The notes beneath the pieces were generated by a model. The model saw only the letters and a program-made list of their open reading frames with translations, ran no database searches and had not been told where the DNA came from. The translations under genes and the position numbers were made by a program. Below, piece after piece: positions 1 to 9,051 of a stretch of 64,000 bases of DNA; the first letter of the stretch is position 1; the number at the start of each line of letters is the position of its first letter. This stretch comes from Litorimonas sp964565335 (GTDB lineage Bacteria; Pseudomonadota; Alphaproteobacteria; Caulobacterales; Maricaulaceae), in assembly GCA_964565335.1 (NCBI GenBank), contig CAZMEN010000009.1, positions 1 through 64,000 of the forward strand, written 5' to 3'.

Positions 1-164
1 GTGTAGATATCCTCAAATATTATAAGGAGCATAATGAAGACATGTACCTGCCCACGATGAAAAATATGATGGCGAGACGGCGCTTCTTTGCGCGTTTATC
101 ACTTCTTAAACGGATATGGTTTTCTTAAACCAATCCCTCCCCCACCTCCACTCGTGTATACCTA

Positions 165-317
165 ATGCCCCATCAAAAACCCAATCTCCCCTCCAAAACT
201 TGCGTCACCTGCGGGCGGCCTTTTGCTTGGCGGAAGAAATGGGCGCGGGATTGGGACAATGTTAAATATTGTTCCAAACGCTGTCAGTCCGAAAAACGTA
301 ACGTCTCTAAACCCTGA
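165..317 (+). CDS. DUF2256 family small cysteine protein
   Basis: A 50-residue ORF that length-filtered gene calling would miss. Cysteines 13 and 16 form a CxxC pair, and a second pair at 36 and 40 follows an aromatic basic stretch (FAWRKKWARDW). This is the layout of the DUF2256 family, a putative zinc-binding protein of unknown function. In many marine bacteria DUF2256 genes sit beside photolyase/cryptochrome genes and an SDR, and an SDR does follow here. No strong Shine-Dalgarno is visible. The 164 bases before it hold no gene I can support; any upstream gene lies outside the window. Confidence 0.72.
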   Translation: MPHQKPNLPSKTCVTCGRPFAWRKKWARDWDNVKYCSKRCQSEKRNVSKP

Positions 318-349
318 ATTTAATTTTAAATTCAATGACGGAGGCCATT

Positions 350-1108
350 ATGGGCGAAACGGGCGAAGTTTTATTACCAAGCATGAATAACAGGCTCCGC
401 GTGATTGTCATCGGGGCGAGCGGTGGTATTGGCGCGGCGTTTATTGACCACCTGACTGCCTCTGACCAAGTGACGCAAATCTACGCCCTCTCCCGCCAAG
501 GGACGGCGCATAGCTCGCCCAAAGTTGCGAACCTCACCTTTGATTTTACCGATGAAGAGAGCCTCAAGGCCGCAGCAGAGTCCTTGCGCGAGCTTGACCC
601 ATTTGATTTGATAATCGTTGCCACGGGCCTGCTCCACGGCGAAGGTATTGCGCCTGAAAAATCTATTCGTGATTTATCGTTTAAGGGGTTTGAGGCCAGC
701 TTTATGAGCAATGTCATTGGCCCCGCCATGACGGCGAAATATTTCCTGCCGCTACTGAACCGCAACCGCAAATCCGTCTTTGCCGCTCTATCCGCGCGGG
801 TGGGCAGTATTTCGGATAACCGCATGGGCGGCTGGTACGCTTATCGCGCGTCCAAAGCGGCGCTAAACATGGTGCTAAAGACGCTCTCCATCGAATATGG
901 GCGGCGGTTTAAACAGGCGGTGATTATCGGCCTGCACCCCGGCACGGTGGACACAGGCCTGTCTAAGCCGTTCCAAGCCAATGTCCCCGAGGGTAAGCTT
1001 TTCACGCCAGAGTTTTCAGCCGCTAAAATGCTGGAAGTCATCGACCAGGTCGCGCCCGAAAACACAGGCATGCTATTCGATTGGGCCGGAAAAGAGATCC
1101 CGTTCTAG
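350..1108 (+). CDS. SDR family oxidoreductase (C-factor-like)
   Basis: Short-chain dehydrogenase/reductase of 252 residues. The N-terminal Rossmann glycine motif GASGGIG is followed by a catalytic serine region (FAALSARVGS) and the YRASK tetrad motif. C-factor/CsgA-like SDRs with this spacing are usual beside DUF2256 genes; the substrate is unknown. An ATG at 335 is in frame, but the ATG at 350 has a textbook Shine-Dalgarno (ACGGAGG, 338-344), so I start there. The 3' end overlaps the convergent Hda-like gene by 36 bases. Confidence 0.88.
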   Translation: MGETGEVLLPSMNNRLRVIVIGASGGIGAAFIDHLTASDQVTQIYALSRQGTAHSSPKVANLTFDFTDEESLKAAAESLRELDPFDLIIVATGLLHGEGIAPEKSIRDLSFKGFEASFMSNVIGPAMTAKYFLPLLNRNRKSVFAALSARVGSISDNRMGGWYAYRASKAALNMVLKTLSIEYGRRFKQAVIIGLHPGTVDTGLSKPFQANVPEGKLFTPEFSAAKMLEVIDQVAPENTGMLFDWAGKEIPF

Positions 1109-1693
1109 CGAGAGAAAATGCGAGGCGAAATATTTGGTGAGATCGGCATTGTCCGCCAGCGCGGCTTCGTCGAGCCGCTGGACCATAGCCCGCATGGCGC
1201 CGACTTCACGGTCTTGATAGCGAAGTAGGTAATCCACCAAATCCTTGGTGATATTGCGGCCGCGGTCTTCGAATAATTGCCGCAGGATAGGCTCTAACGC
1301 CGCCTCGTCATAATCATCCATCACCATAACGGGCGTGTTGGAGAGGCGCGAGCGAAGGTCCGGCATTTGCACCCCCCAGTCCTTGACGGGTTTGGACGCC
1401 GTCAAGAGCATCCCAGAGACGTCTCCATTGAGCGCCGCATTCATTTGCCCGAATAATGCCGTCTCGTCCATTTTATCGGCATCATCGGCGAGTGTGCCGT
1501 GGCTTAAGCCTTTCCACGCGCGCCCCAAATGAGTCTTCCCTGTCCCTGACGGGCCAAGTAGGAGGAGGATAGGCGCAGGCCAGTCGGGCCACGCCTTCAG
1601 CGCCGTAAACGCGATGCGGTTGGTATCGGTCAGGATGAAGCTGTCAAACCCTGTAGCCGCTTCGGGCGCGAGATTAAGCGGTATCTGGCGCAT
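1073..1693 (-). CDS. hdaA: Hda/HdaA-like DnaA-family ATPase
   Basis: 206-residue protein with a DnaA-type AAA+ core: Walker A GPSGTGKTHLGRAW near residue 50 and a Walker-B-like MVMDDYDE. It lacks the DnaA N-terminal and DNA-binding domains, as expected for the regulatory-inactivation factor Hda (HdaA in Caulobacter), which with the sliding clamp stimulates ATP hydrolysis by DnaA. The N-terminal QIPLNL fits the clamp-binding motif QxxLxL of Hda. It lies downstream of the DUF2066 gene and divergent from purMN, a usual alphaproteobacterial arrangement; the AI-2E transporter gene often found here is absent. Confidence 0.85.
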   Translation of the reverse strand: MRQIPLNLAPEAATGFDSFILTDTNRIAFTALKAWPDWPAPILLLLGPSGTGKTHLGRAWKGLSHGTLADDADKMDETALFGQMNAALNGDVSGMLLTASKPVKDWGVQMPDLRSRLSNTPVMVMDDYDEAALEPILRQLFEDRGRNITKDLVDYLLRYQDREVGAMRAMVQRLDEAALADNADLTKYFASHFLSLERDLFSGPIE

Positions 1694-1711
1694 CTGCCAA
1701 AGTACGAAAAA

Positions 1712-2770
1712 CTAACGCCGTCCGGAGCGGGTCAAAATCATACCGAGCTTCGGGTCATTACGAATGTCGACGCCCTTAAAAGCTAATTCGCGGCGCAGGC
1801 GGTCCATATTGCCTGCATAGGTGACGCTCATTAACGCGCCGTCTTTGGACATGGCGTCGAGGCGCGCGTCTTGAATTTGCGCAGAGCCGTCAATCGCGCT
1901 CTTTAATTGCTGCCATTCACTTTGCGAACGGTACAATACCGAGACGCCCATAGTCACGGCTTCAGACGCCAACGACACCGTATTTCGTTTCCATTCTGCT
2001 TCGAGATTTTGAACAATAGCGTCAGAATAACTCATCCCGCCCAGCGCGAATTTATCGACCCGCACCTCGCGGCGTTCGCCTGAGTCGACACTGATATCCA
2101 ATGTCTGCGCGTCAAAGCCCGCAAAGCCGTCATAGCCATCCGTAATCAGGATTTGCTGCGCCCCTAATGAACGGCCCAAATCTGCAAGTTCCGCAGGGCT
2201 CATAGATTTTGTGATCTCTGCGCTCCTCGGAATAAGACGGAATTTATCTTCGGGAATAATTCTTACAGGCGTCAAAGAATGCATATATTTCGGCGTGACC
2301 CAAGATTGAAACCAAGACGATGTGGGGTCCAACCTTCCCTGATAGTAAGGCAGTACAATCCGTTCGCGGGATTGGGAGGTGACCATGCTGAGGCCCTGCG
2401 CTTGCAGATAAGCCTGAATTTCGCGCGGATTAAAAGCGACAGTAATATCGCCAAGATAGCGATTGGCCGAGCGTTTCTCGTTCGCAATTTCTAATGCGCG
2501 GATCATGCGCGCCACTCCGGCTTGATCCAGTTCTGGAAGAGGTTTCGCCGCGCGTTGATCTGCCAGAGTCAAACGCTCGAGTAGCCGTCTCGCCGCTAGC
2601 ACTTGGCCTTCTCGAATAGCAATCGTCTGGGCCTCGATGGCGCTCTGGCCCGTGGCATCAACAGGTACGCCGACCACAGTAAACGGGTCGGCTGCCAAGG
2701 CCTTTGCGCCAAAACTAAAACCCGCCACGATAAACAATAGAACAACACAGAATTTCAAAAGAGTTTTCAT
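1712..2770 (-). CDS. DUF2066 exported protein
   Basis: 352 residues with an N-terminal signal peptide (hydrophobic LLKFCVVLLFIVAGFSFG, then AKALA) and the DUF2066 pattern: VVGVPVDATGQSAIEAQ, REGQVLAARRLLERL and a repeated C-terminal half. DUF2066 proteins are predicted periplasmic proteins of unknown function encoded next to hda and purM in many proteobacteria. The stop is 18 bases before the Hda-like start, so the two are probably co-transcribed. Divergent from purM with about 190 bases between. Confidence 0.85.
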   Translation of the reverse strand: MKTLLKFCVVLLFIVAGFSFGAKALAADPFTVVGVPVDATGQSAIEAQTIAIREGQVLAARRLLERLTLADQRAAKPLPELDQAGVARMIRALEIANEKRSANRYLGDITVAFNPREIQAYLQAQGLSMVTSQSRERIVLPYYQGRLDPTSSWFQSWVTPKYMHSLTPVRIIPEDKFRLIPRSAEITKSMSPAELADLGRSLGAQQILITDGYDGFAGFDAQTLDISVDSGERREVRVDKFALGGMSYSDAIVQNLEAEWKRNTVSLASEAVTMGVSVLYRSQSEWQQLKSAIDGSAQIQDARLDAMSKDGALMSVTYAGNMDRLRRELAFKGVDIRNDPKLGMILTRSGRR

Positions 2771-2958
2771 AAAAGAGCGATACCCCGCTTTGACTGAATT
2801 TAAAAGCCATGTTCTGCACAGTCTTATGCCGCCATTGCAGGGCCGCAGACCTTTATTCTACCCTTTCATTATGTCATTTTTGCTCGGCATGGACTAAACA
2901 GGCTTGCGCCATTGAAGAGAATCCGTTTCAAGGCGTTAATTTTAAGAGAGGTGCCGTC

Positions 2959-3984
2959 ATGTCGGACACAAAACCCGGTCTCAGCTATTCTGATGCAGGC
3001 GTGAATATTGATGAAGGCGAACGCCTCGTTGATGTCATTAAACCTCTGGTAAAATCCACTCGCCGCGCAGGCGCGGACGGCTCTATCGGGGGCTTTGGCG
3101 GGGCCTTTGATTTGAAGGCCGCCGGATTTAAAGACCCTGTCCTCATTTCCGGCACAGACGGCGTCGGCACAAAGCTGCGCATTGCGATTGATACAGGCGT
3201 CTTGGATACAGTGGGTATCGACCTTGTTGCGATGTGTGCCAATGACGTCCTCGCCAATGGCGCAGAACCCCTATTCTTTCTCGATTATTTTGCCACTGGC
3301 CGTTTGGATGTCGAGAGCGCGAAAGCCGTCATCAGCGGTATTGCCGAGGGCTGCCGCCAAGCAGGAGCCGCATTAATTGGCGGCGAAACCGCAGAAATGC
3401 CGGGCATGTATGAGGGCGACGATTTTGATTTGGCCGGCTTTGTCGTCGGAGCAGCAGAACGCGATCAAATGCTTCCGCGACACGGGGATATGGCAGCAGG
3501 TGACGTTCTTATCGGTGTGGCGTCTTCCGGGCCACATTCTAATGGCTATTCCCTTATCCGCAAAGTGGTTGAACGCTCTGGCCTGTCTTGGACGGACGCC
3601 TCGCCCTTTGAAGACGGGCAGACTTTAGGTGCGTCTCTTATGGCGCCAACGAAACTCTATGTTCAGTGCGCCCTTCCCCTCATTCGCGACGGCTTGGTCA
3701 GCGGCTTGGCGCATATTACGGGCGGCGGGCTGACGGATAATGTACCGCGCATGTTACCCAAAACGCTTGTGCCTGATTATAAATTCAACGCCTGGCCTCG
3801 TCCTGCCGTGTTCTCATGGTTGCAAGAGACTGGCGGTATCGAAGAAGCTGAAATGCGGCGCGCCTTTAATTGCGGCATAGGCATGGTTTTTTGCGCGAAA
3901 GCCAAAGATGCCGAGACTGTTTTGTCTCGATTAGAGGCGTCAGGCGAAACGGCTTGGGCGATTGGTAGCCTTAAAAACGCTTAA
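2959..3984 (+). CDS. purM: Phosphoribosylformylglycinamidine cyclo-ligase
   Basis: 341-residue AIR synthetase, fifth step of purine synthesis (ATP-dependent closure of FGAM to AIR). Recognisable from SYSDAGVNIDEGERLV, GFGGAFDLK, SGTDGVGTKLRIA, MCANDVLANGAEPLFFLDY, GGETAEMPGMY and ITGGGLTDNVPRMLP. The reading frame is open back to 2809, but family starts align with the ATG at 2959, which has AGAGAGG seven bases upstream. purN follows six bases after the stop, so the two form an operon. Confidence 0.97.
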   Translation: MSDTKPGLSYSDAGVNIDEGERLVDVIKPLVKSTRRAGADGSIGGFGGAFDLKAAGFKDPVLISGTDGVGTKLRIAIDTGVLDTVGIDLVAMCANDVLANGAEPLFFLDYFATGRLDVESAKAVISGIAEGCRQAGAALIGGETAEMPGMYEGDDFDLAGFVVGAAERDQMLPRHGDMAAGDVLIGVASSGPHSNGYSLIRKVVERSGLSWTDASPFEDGQTLGASLMAPTKLYVQCALPLIRDGLVSGLAHITGGGLTDNVPRMLPKTLVPDYKFNAWPRPAVFSWLQETGGIEEAEMRRAFNCGIGMVFCAKAKDAETVLSRLEASGETAWAIGSLKNA

Positions 3985-3990
3985 AAACTT

Positions 3991-4614
3991 ATGCCGCGCA
4001 AAAATCTGATGCCCCGCCATGACAGAAAACTACGAACCGTCATCCTAATATCAGGACGCGGCTCTAATATGGTTGCCATCGCCGAAGCGGCGCAGGCGGA
4101 GGACTACCCAGCAGAGATAGTGGGAGTCATTTCCAACTGTCCCGATGCGGGCGGCTTGGCTCGGGCCGAAGCACTTGGCCTTGATACAGCAATCGTCGAT
4201 CATAAACAATTCAAGGGCCGCCGAGCATTCGAGAAAGCGCTCCATGAGCAACTCCTCTCTCTGAAGGCCGAACTCATTTGCTGCGCAGGCTTTATGCGTA
4301 TCTTAACGCCGGAGTTTGTCTCTCTTTGGACAGGACGAATTATCAATATCCACCCGTCTCTCCTCCCAAAATATAAAGGCCTAAACACCCATCAACGCGC
4401 CATAGAGGCCGAGGACAGCGAAGCCGGCGTCTCTGTACACTGGGTCAGTGAGGAACTGGATGGCGGCGCAGTGATTGATCAGGTGAGCGTTCCGATAGAA
4501 AAAGGCGAAACAGCGGACAGCCTCGCAGCGAAAGTCTTGGAACAAGAGTTAAAGCTCTACCCACGCGCCCTGCGGAAAGCAGTCGGCAATATAACGAGCA
4601 AGATTATATCTTAA
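3991..4614 (+). CDS. purN: Phosphoribosylglycinamide formyltransferase
   Basis: 207-residue GAR transformylase, which transfers the formyl group from 10-formyl-THF in step three of purine synthesis. Visible motifs: LISGRGSNM near the N terminus, then INIHPSLLPKYKGLNTH with the catalytic Asn/His region, and HWVSEELDGGAVIDQ. Follows purM directly. The start could be the ATG at 3991 or at 4009; neither has a clear Shine-Dalgarno, and translational coupling to purM is likely. Confidence 0.95.
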   Translation: MPRKNLMPRHDRKLRTVILISGRGSNMVAIAEAAQAEDYPAEIVGVISNCPDAGGLARAEALGLDTAIVDHKQFKGRRAFEKALHEQLLSLKAELICCAGFMRILTPEFVSLWTGRIINIHPSLLPKYKGLNTHQRAIEAEDSEAGVSVHWVSEELDGGAVIDQVSVPIEKGETADSLAAKVLEQELKLYPRALRKAVGNITSKIIS

Positions 4615-4982
4615 TATTATAAAGGGTTTGGACGAGATGTTTCGGACTTTTGGCCGGAAATCCGCATTCTCCAAATTGTTCTTTTTTAATCGAGATTTCC
4701 GCTGAACGTTTTGCAACATTATTTTCGACAAAGACAGAATGTTCGATGAGTAATTCTATTTTTGAGCGGGTTTTATTCAAAACTATGTAAATAACCCCCT
4801 AAAACACAAACACACCAATTCAGTGTATCAAAATATTAACCACACCAACAAGTTTATGTCCCTTAAGACCTTATTAAGGTCATTCTCTAAGCTCCTCGCA
4901 AGACCTTCTTTCTAACATGAGCTGAATTAGAAAACCTCTTTTGCGAGTTTTGGAAGCAAAGCGTTGGAGGGTGGAAAGAACG
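4615..4982. other. Gene-free stretch upstream of TadG-like gene
   Basis: 368 bases, AT-rich, with no ORF I can support. It holds a perfect CtrA-type box at 4863-4877 and is presumably the promoter region of the TadG-like gene starting at 4983. No terminator with a clear U-run is visible after purN. Confidence 0.6.
4863..4877. promoter_or_regulatory. Putative CtrA box (TTAA-N7-TTAA)
   Basis: TTAA, seven bases (GACCTTA), TTAA: an exact match to the CtrA consensus of Caulobacter-type bacteria. It is about 105 bases upstream of the TadG-like start. The site also lies in a longer palindrome (GACCTT-ATT-AAGGTC, 4867-4881) without a U-run, so an operator is more likely than a terminator. Confidence 0.6.
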
Positions 4983-6458
4983 ATGGAACTATATACACAG
5001 TTTAAAAGTAAGCTACTCAGCTACCGTAAAGAAGAAGACGGTCAAATGGCGATTGCCATGGCTGCCAGCATGACCGTCTTAGTCACCGTAATTGGCGCAG
5101 CAATGGATTACTCCATGCTAACCAATGCTGATGCTAAATCACAATCTATCGCAGATTCGACGGCTCTCGCCGCTGCGATTTTCGTACGAGACAATGAGGG
5201 CAAAAGCCCAAAAGATCAAAGTGAAGGACTGATTGGGTCTTATAAAGCCAGCCAATTGGGTTATGAATTTCCAGACTTTGTGAATGGCGGCGCATCAAAC
5301 GTAAACGTATCCATCGTTTATAACGATCAGGACCAAGAGGCCGTTGTTACCGTTTCCGGCGTGACGACCCCCTCTTTCGCTCAGATTATCGGGCATGATG
5401 AGATAAAGTTTACATCCACTGCAACTGTAAAATACCCATCAACTGAGACGACCAAGCCTGCCAGCGTGGCTCTCGTATTGGATGGTTCCGGTTCAATGGA
5501 CTGGAATGATATTCGCGATGAGAATACAGACGATGATGAGTGGGAGACATCTTCCCAACAAGCCGGTGCGAAAGCACGAAATGATACGCTGAAAGATTCT
5601 GCTAAGGTCTTCATGAAGGAGCTAGAAGATCTACAGGCAGATAATTCCGATGTAAAAATATTGCGAACCGGAATGTATGTCTATAGCTCCAGCTATCACA
5701 GTAGCGAATCCGAGACTTTGGATTGGGGAGCACTCTCAACATCCAGCAACAGCAAATTGATGAAGTTACGAGATAGCGGCGGTACAAACTCTTATGCAGC
5801 TTTGAAAAAAGCCCGTGAGGACATGGCTAAAGAGAATGACATCCATAAAAATGAGAATGGCGACGAAAACCCGTTGAAATTCGTTATCTTAATGACGGAC
5901 GGTGTAAATTCTCAAACAGGGCAAACGTGCGTAAAACAAAAAATGCCAGCGCACACCCATTGGGAAAGACAAGTCAAAAAGAATAACGGGAAAGGAAAAG
6001 GCAAAGGCAGTAATCAGTATGTCACTGAAATAACACATGGTCGATTTATTCCTTGGTATAATGGTGGTTGGTCACAGAAAAATATAGCGGCCAACCAAGA
6101 AGAAGAGACTGTCTGCACGCCTTATTCTTCAAATGACGATAAAACCTTGCAGGAGTGTTCAACTTTAGGCGCAATGGGCGCAAAAGTCTTCACGATCGGC
6201 TATGGTCTTGAGCCCGGCTACTATCACAAGCGTTCCAGCTATTATGAGCAGTGGAATGTCCGCCAATTAATTACTTATGAAGGACATCACATTCATATCC
6301 CGCAAGAAATTTCGGACAGAGCCTATTCTATGCTTGAAGATTGCGCGAACCGTAGCGGCGGTAAATTTGTTGCCGCAGAAAATGCACAAGAACTTACCGA
6401 AGCTTTCCAAAATATCGGGAAAACAATCGTCGAGGAATCCATCCGCCTCACACAATAG
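4983..6458 (+). CDS. TadG-like protein with VWA domain
   Basis: 491 residues. The N terminus has a short basic segment, EEDGQMAIAMA and one membrane helix (about residues 22-42), the TadE/TadG-type prepilin-like anchor, followed by ADAKSQSIADSTALAAA. A von Willebrand A domain follows, with MIDAS motif DGSGSM at about residue 167 and FVILMTDGVNS later. Probable envelope protein of the Flp/Tad pilus family; the rest of a tad locus is not in the window. A TTG at 4941 is in frame, but the ATG at 4983 begins a more typical N terminus and follows a GGAGGG/GGAAAG purine stretch. A second member lies at 12531-13877. Confidence 0.82.
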   Translation: MELYTQFKSKLLSYRKEEDGQMAIAMAASMTVLVTVIGAAMDYSMLTNADAKSQSIADSTALAAAIFVRDNEGKSPKDQSEGLIGSYKASQLGYEFPDFVNGGASNVNVSIVYNDQDQEAVVTVSGVTTPSFAQIIGHDEIKFTSTATVKYPSTETTKPASVALVLDGSGSMDWNDIRDENTDDDEWETSSQQAGAKARNDTLKDSAKVFMKELEDLQADNSDVKILRTGMYVYSSSYHSSESETLDWGALSTSSNSKLMKLRDSGGTNSYAALKKAREDMAKENDIHKNENGDENPLKFVILMTDGVNSQTGQTCVKQKMPAHTHWERQVKKNNGKGKGKGSNQYVTEITHGRFIPWYNGGWSQKNIAANQEEETVCTPYSSNDDKTLQECSTLGAMGAKVFTIGYGLEPGYYHKRSSYYEQWNVRQLITYEGHHIHIPQEISDRAYSMLEDCANRSGGKFVAAENAQELTEAFQNIGKTIVEESIRLTQ

Positions 6459-6481
6459 GTGTAGGGTTATCAATATATAAA

Positions 6482-6513
6482 AAAGGCCGGGCCAATGACC
6501 CGGCCTTTTTGTT
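6482..6513. terminator. Bidirectional intrinsic terminator
   Basis: Inverted repeat AAGGCCGGG-ccaatga-CCCGGCCTT flanked by an A-run on the left and a T-run on the right. It lies between the convergent TadG-like gene and ndk and can serve both strands. Confidence 0.85.
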
Positions 6514-6530
6514 TTACGTGTCAGTTAACT

Positions 6531-6953
6531 TTAGCCAACGATTTCGTCATCGGAAAAGAAGAACGGGATTTCCTCGGCCGCTGTTTCCGGTGCGTCTGAA
6601 CCATGAACAGTATTCGCATCAATGCTCTCTGCGAACTCAGCGCGGATAGTGCCCGCATCAGCCTCAGACGGGTTAGTTGCACCCATAACTTCGCGGTATT
6701 TTGCGATCGCATTTTCGCCTTCCAGAACCTGAACAACAACAGGGCCGGACATCATGAACTCAACAAGATCGTTGTAGAACGGGCGCTCTTTATGAACGGC
6801 GTAAAAGCCGCCAGCTTGTTCTTTGCTCAATTGGATGCGTTTTTGCGCGATGATACGAAGACCTGCTTCTTCGATCTTGGCGTTCACTTTACCCGTGATG
6901 TTACGCTTTGTCGCGTCAGGCTTGATGATTGAGAATGTACGTTGAATAGCCAT
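6531..6953 (-). CDS. ndk: Nucleoside diphosphate kinase
   Basis: 140-residue NDK, which transfers the gamma-phosphate between nucleoside triphosphates and diphosphates through a phosphohistidine. Active-site motif NTVHGSDAPETA contains the catalytic His; TFSIIKPDATKRN and MGATNPSEADAGTIRAEFA are also diagnostic. The frame is open upstream to 6989, but MAIQRTFSIIKP at 6953, preceded by GGAGAG, is the family start. Confidence 0.97.
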   Translation of the reverse strand: MAIQRTFSIIKPDATKRNITGKVNAKIEEAGLRIIAQKRIQLSKEQAGGFYAVHKERPFYNDLVEFMMSGPVVVQVLEGENAIAKYREVMGATNPSEADAGTIRAEFAESIDANTVHGSDAPETAAEEIPFFFSDDEIVG

Positions 6954-7059
6954 TATAAGCTCTCCGTTAAATAAAAGAATTTGGCGCACCCGTTAATGCG
7001 CGTTTGCTTAGAAGTAAAGGCGTGTTAGCTGTGCGCGGACAAAAACTCATAGTTTGAAA

Positions 7060-8952
7060 ATGCTGCATATAAACGACCTCACATACCGTATCGAAGGCCG
7101 CCCCCTTTTCCAGCAAGCGACCCTTGCCATCAATGAGGGCGCAAAAGTGGGTCTGGTCGGGCGTAATGGCACGGGGAAATCGACGCTATTTCGTCTGATA
7201 AAAGGCGAAATCAGCTTAGATGACGGCTCTATCACCCTGCGCAAAAACATGCGCTTGGGCGTTGTGGATCAGGAGGTTCCCAGCGGGCCGCAAAGCCTCA
7301 TCGCCACTGTGCTGCAAGCAGATAAAGAGCGTGCAGCCTTATTGAAAGAAGCCGAAACGGCGAAAGAGGCAAACCGCATCGCCGCCATACACACGCGCCT
7401 CTCTGATATCGAAGCGTATTCCGCCGAAGCCCGGGCGGGCGCAATTTTGTCAGGCCTAGGGTTTGACGGTGAAGACCAACTCCGTCCCTGCTCTGACTTT
7501 TCGGGCGGGTGGCGAATGCGGGTCGCCCTTGCCGCCATGTTATTTGCGAAACCGGATATGCTCCTGCTGGATGAGCCGACCAATTATTTGGATGTCGAGG
7601 GCGCAGTCTGGCTGGAAGCGCATATTCGCAGCTACCCCGGAACGGCGCTCATCATTTCCCATGACCGTGACTTCCTCAACCGCGCTGTGACACATATTGC
7701 GCATCTAAGAGGCGGAAAGCTATTTTCTTACACAGGCGGCTACGACACTTTCGAAGCGCAGCTGGCGGAACAAAACCGCCTGAATATGGCCATGATGGCC
7801 AAGCAAGAAGATGAGCGGCGCCACCTTGAGGCCTTTGTCAATCGTTTCAAGGCCAAAGCGTCTAAAGCCAAGCAGGCTCAAAGCCGCGTAAAGCGTCTGG
7901 AGAAAATGAAACCCGTCGCGACCATTATCAGCGACCCGATTGCTCCCATTCACCTCCCTGGGCCCGAACGCAGTCTCTCGCCGCCTATAATCCGTTTTGA
8001 CGATGTAAGTTTGGGCTATGGAGAGACAACCGTCCTGCGCCGCCTCAACCAACGCATTGACCCGGATGACCGCATAGGTCTTTTGGGGAAAAACGGCCAA
8101 GGCAAATCCACTTTCGCCAAGGCCTTAATGGGGCATTTGGAGGCGCAAGACGGCTTCATTAAACGCCATAAAAAACTGGAAATTGGCTATTTCGCCCAAC
8201 ATCAAGTTGACGCGCTAAACCCCGCCAAGTCGGCTTATGATCACATCGTGGATCTTATGCCCGAGGCCACCGAAGCGCAAAGACGGGCGCGGCTGGCTTC
8301 TTTTGGGTTAGGGTTTGAAAAATCAGAAACAAAAGCGGGTGATTTATCAGGCGGAGAGAAAGCGCGCCTGCTGTTTTCCCTCATCGGATTTCATAATCCG
8401 CACCTGCTGGTCCTAGATGAACCCACCAACAATCTTGATATTGACAGCCGAGCAGAACTCATGCGGTCTCTCAATGAGTATTCTGGCGCTGTCCTTCTGA
8501 TTTCTCATGACAGATCACTTCTCGAAATGGTCGTGGACAGGCTTTGGCTCGTGGATAAAGGCACCGTTTCCACCTATGACGGCTCGCTTGATGACTACCG
8601 CGCTCTGCAATTAGAGAAAGAAAAGAAAGCCTCCAAAGCCTCCGACAGTGACGGCGACCTAAAGAAGCTCGACAGGAAACGCCGCGCAGCCGCCCGCGCC
8701 GAAATCGCCCCACTAAAGAAAAACGCGGAAGACATCGAGGCCAAAATCGAGTCCCTACACAGTAAGATTATCGCCACTGACAAAGCCCTCGCCGTTGACG
8801 GTTTATTTACCACAGATCCCGAAATGGCTGTTCAACTTTCCCATAATAGGGCACAACTATCTAAGGATGTGGAACTCCTGGAAGTAAAATGGCTCGAGGC
8901 CTTGGAAACTTACGAGCTGGCCAAAACGAAGGTCGGGTTGGATGACCCGTAA
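7060..8952 (+). CDS. ABC-F family ATPase (YheS-like)
   Basis: 630 residues with two ABC ATPase domains and no membrane segment. Domain 1: Walker A GRNGTGKST, signature FSGGWRMRVALA, Walker B LLLDEPTNYLD. A charged linker (KAKASKAKQAQSRVK) follows, then domain 2: GKNGQGKST, LSGGEKARLL, LVLDEPTNNLD. A lysine-rich coiled-coil C terminus completes it. ABC-F proteins act on the ribosome, and the FSGGW signature and length fit the YheS branch. A TTG at 7054 is in frame; the ATG at 7060 is preferred. Confidence 0.93.
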   Translation: MLHINDLTYRIEGRPLFQQATLAINEGAKVGLVGRNGTGKSTLFRLIKGEISLDDGSITLRKNMRLGVVDQEVPSGPQSLIATVLQADKERAALLKEAETAKEANRIAAIHTRLSDIEAYSAEARAGAILSGLGFDGEDQLRPCSDFSGGWRMRVALAAMLFAKPDMLLLDEPTNYLDVEGAVWLEAHIRSYPGTALIISHDRDFLNRAVTHIAHLRGGKLFSYTGGYDTFEAQLAEQNRLNMAMMAKQEDERRHLEAFVNRFKAKASKAKQAQSRVKRLEKMKPVATIISDPIAPIHLPGPERSLSPPIIRFDDVSLGYGETTVLRRLNQRIDPDDRIGLLGKNGQGKSTFAKALMGHLEAQDGFIKRHKKLEIGYFAQHQVDALNPAKSAYDHIVDLMPEATEAQRRARLASFGLGFEKSETKAGDLSGGEKARLLFSLIGFHNPHLLVLDEPTNNLDIDSRAELMRSLNEYSGAVLLISHDRSLLEMVVDRLWLVDKGTVSTYDGSLDDYRALQLEKEKKASKASDSDGDLKKLDRKRRAAARAEIAPLKKNAEDIEAKIESLHSKIIATDKALAVDGLFTTDPEMAVQLSHNRAQLSKDVELLEVKWLEALETYELAKTKVGLDDP

Positions 8953-9012
8953 AGCGTAAAGGCGTGACACAGGCAAGTAGCCTGATTTTACCCCATGGAT
9001 GATTTCCGAGCA

Positions 9013-9039
9013 GAGAGCGTTTCAGGATTAAACGCTCTC
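9013..9039 (+). promoter_or_regulatory. Perfect hairpin just before the RBS
   Basis: GAGAGCGTTT, a 7-base loop, AAACGCTCTC: a perfect 10-bp stem that ends one base before the Shine-Dalgarno region (AGGGAG, 9040-9045) of the gene at 9052. There is no U-run, so it looks more like a 5'-UTR structure or operator than a terminator. Confidence 0.5.
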
Positions 9040-9051
9040 AGGGAGTAAAAA

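Noticed and set aside
1..164. Short ORFs before the DUF2256 gene
   Set aside because: Frames close after a few codons; no coding character or known family.
4867..4881. Palindrome as a purN terminator
   Set aside because: No U-run on either strand, and it coincides with an exact CtrA box, a better explanation.
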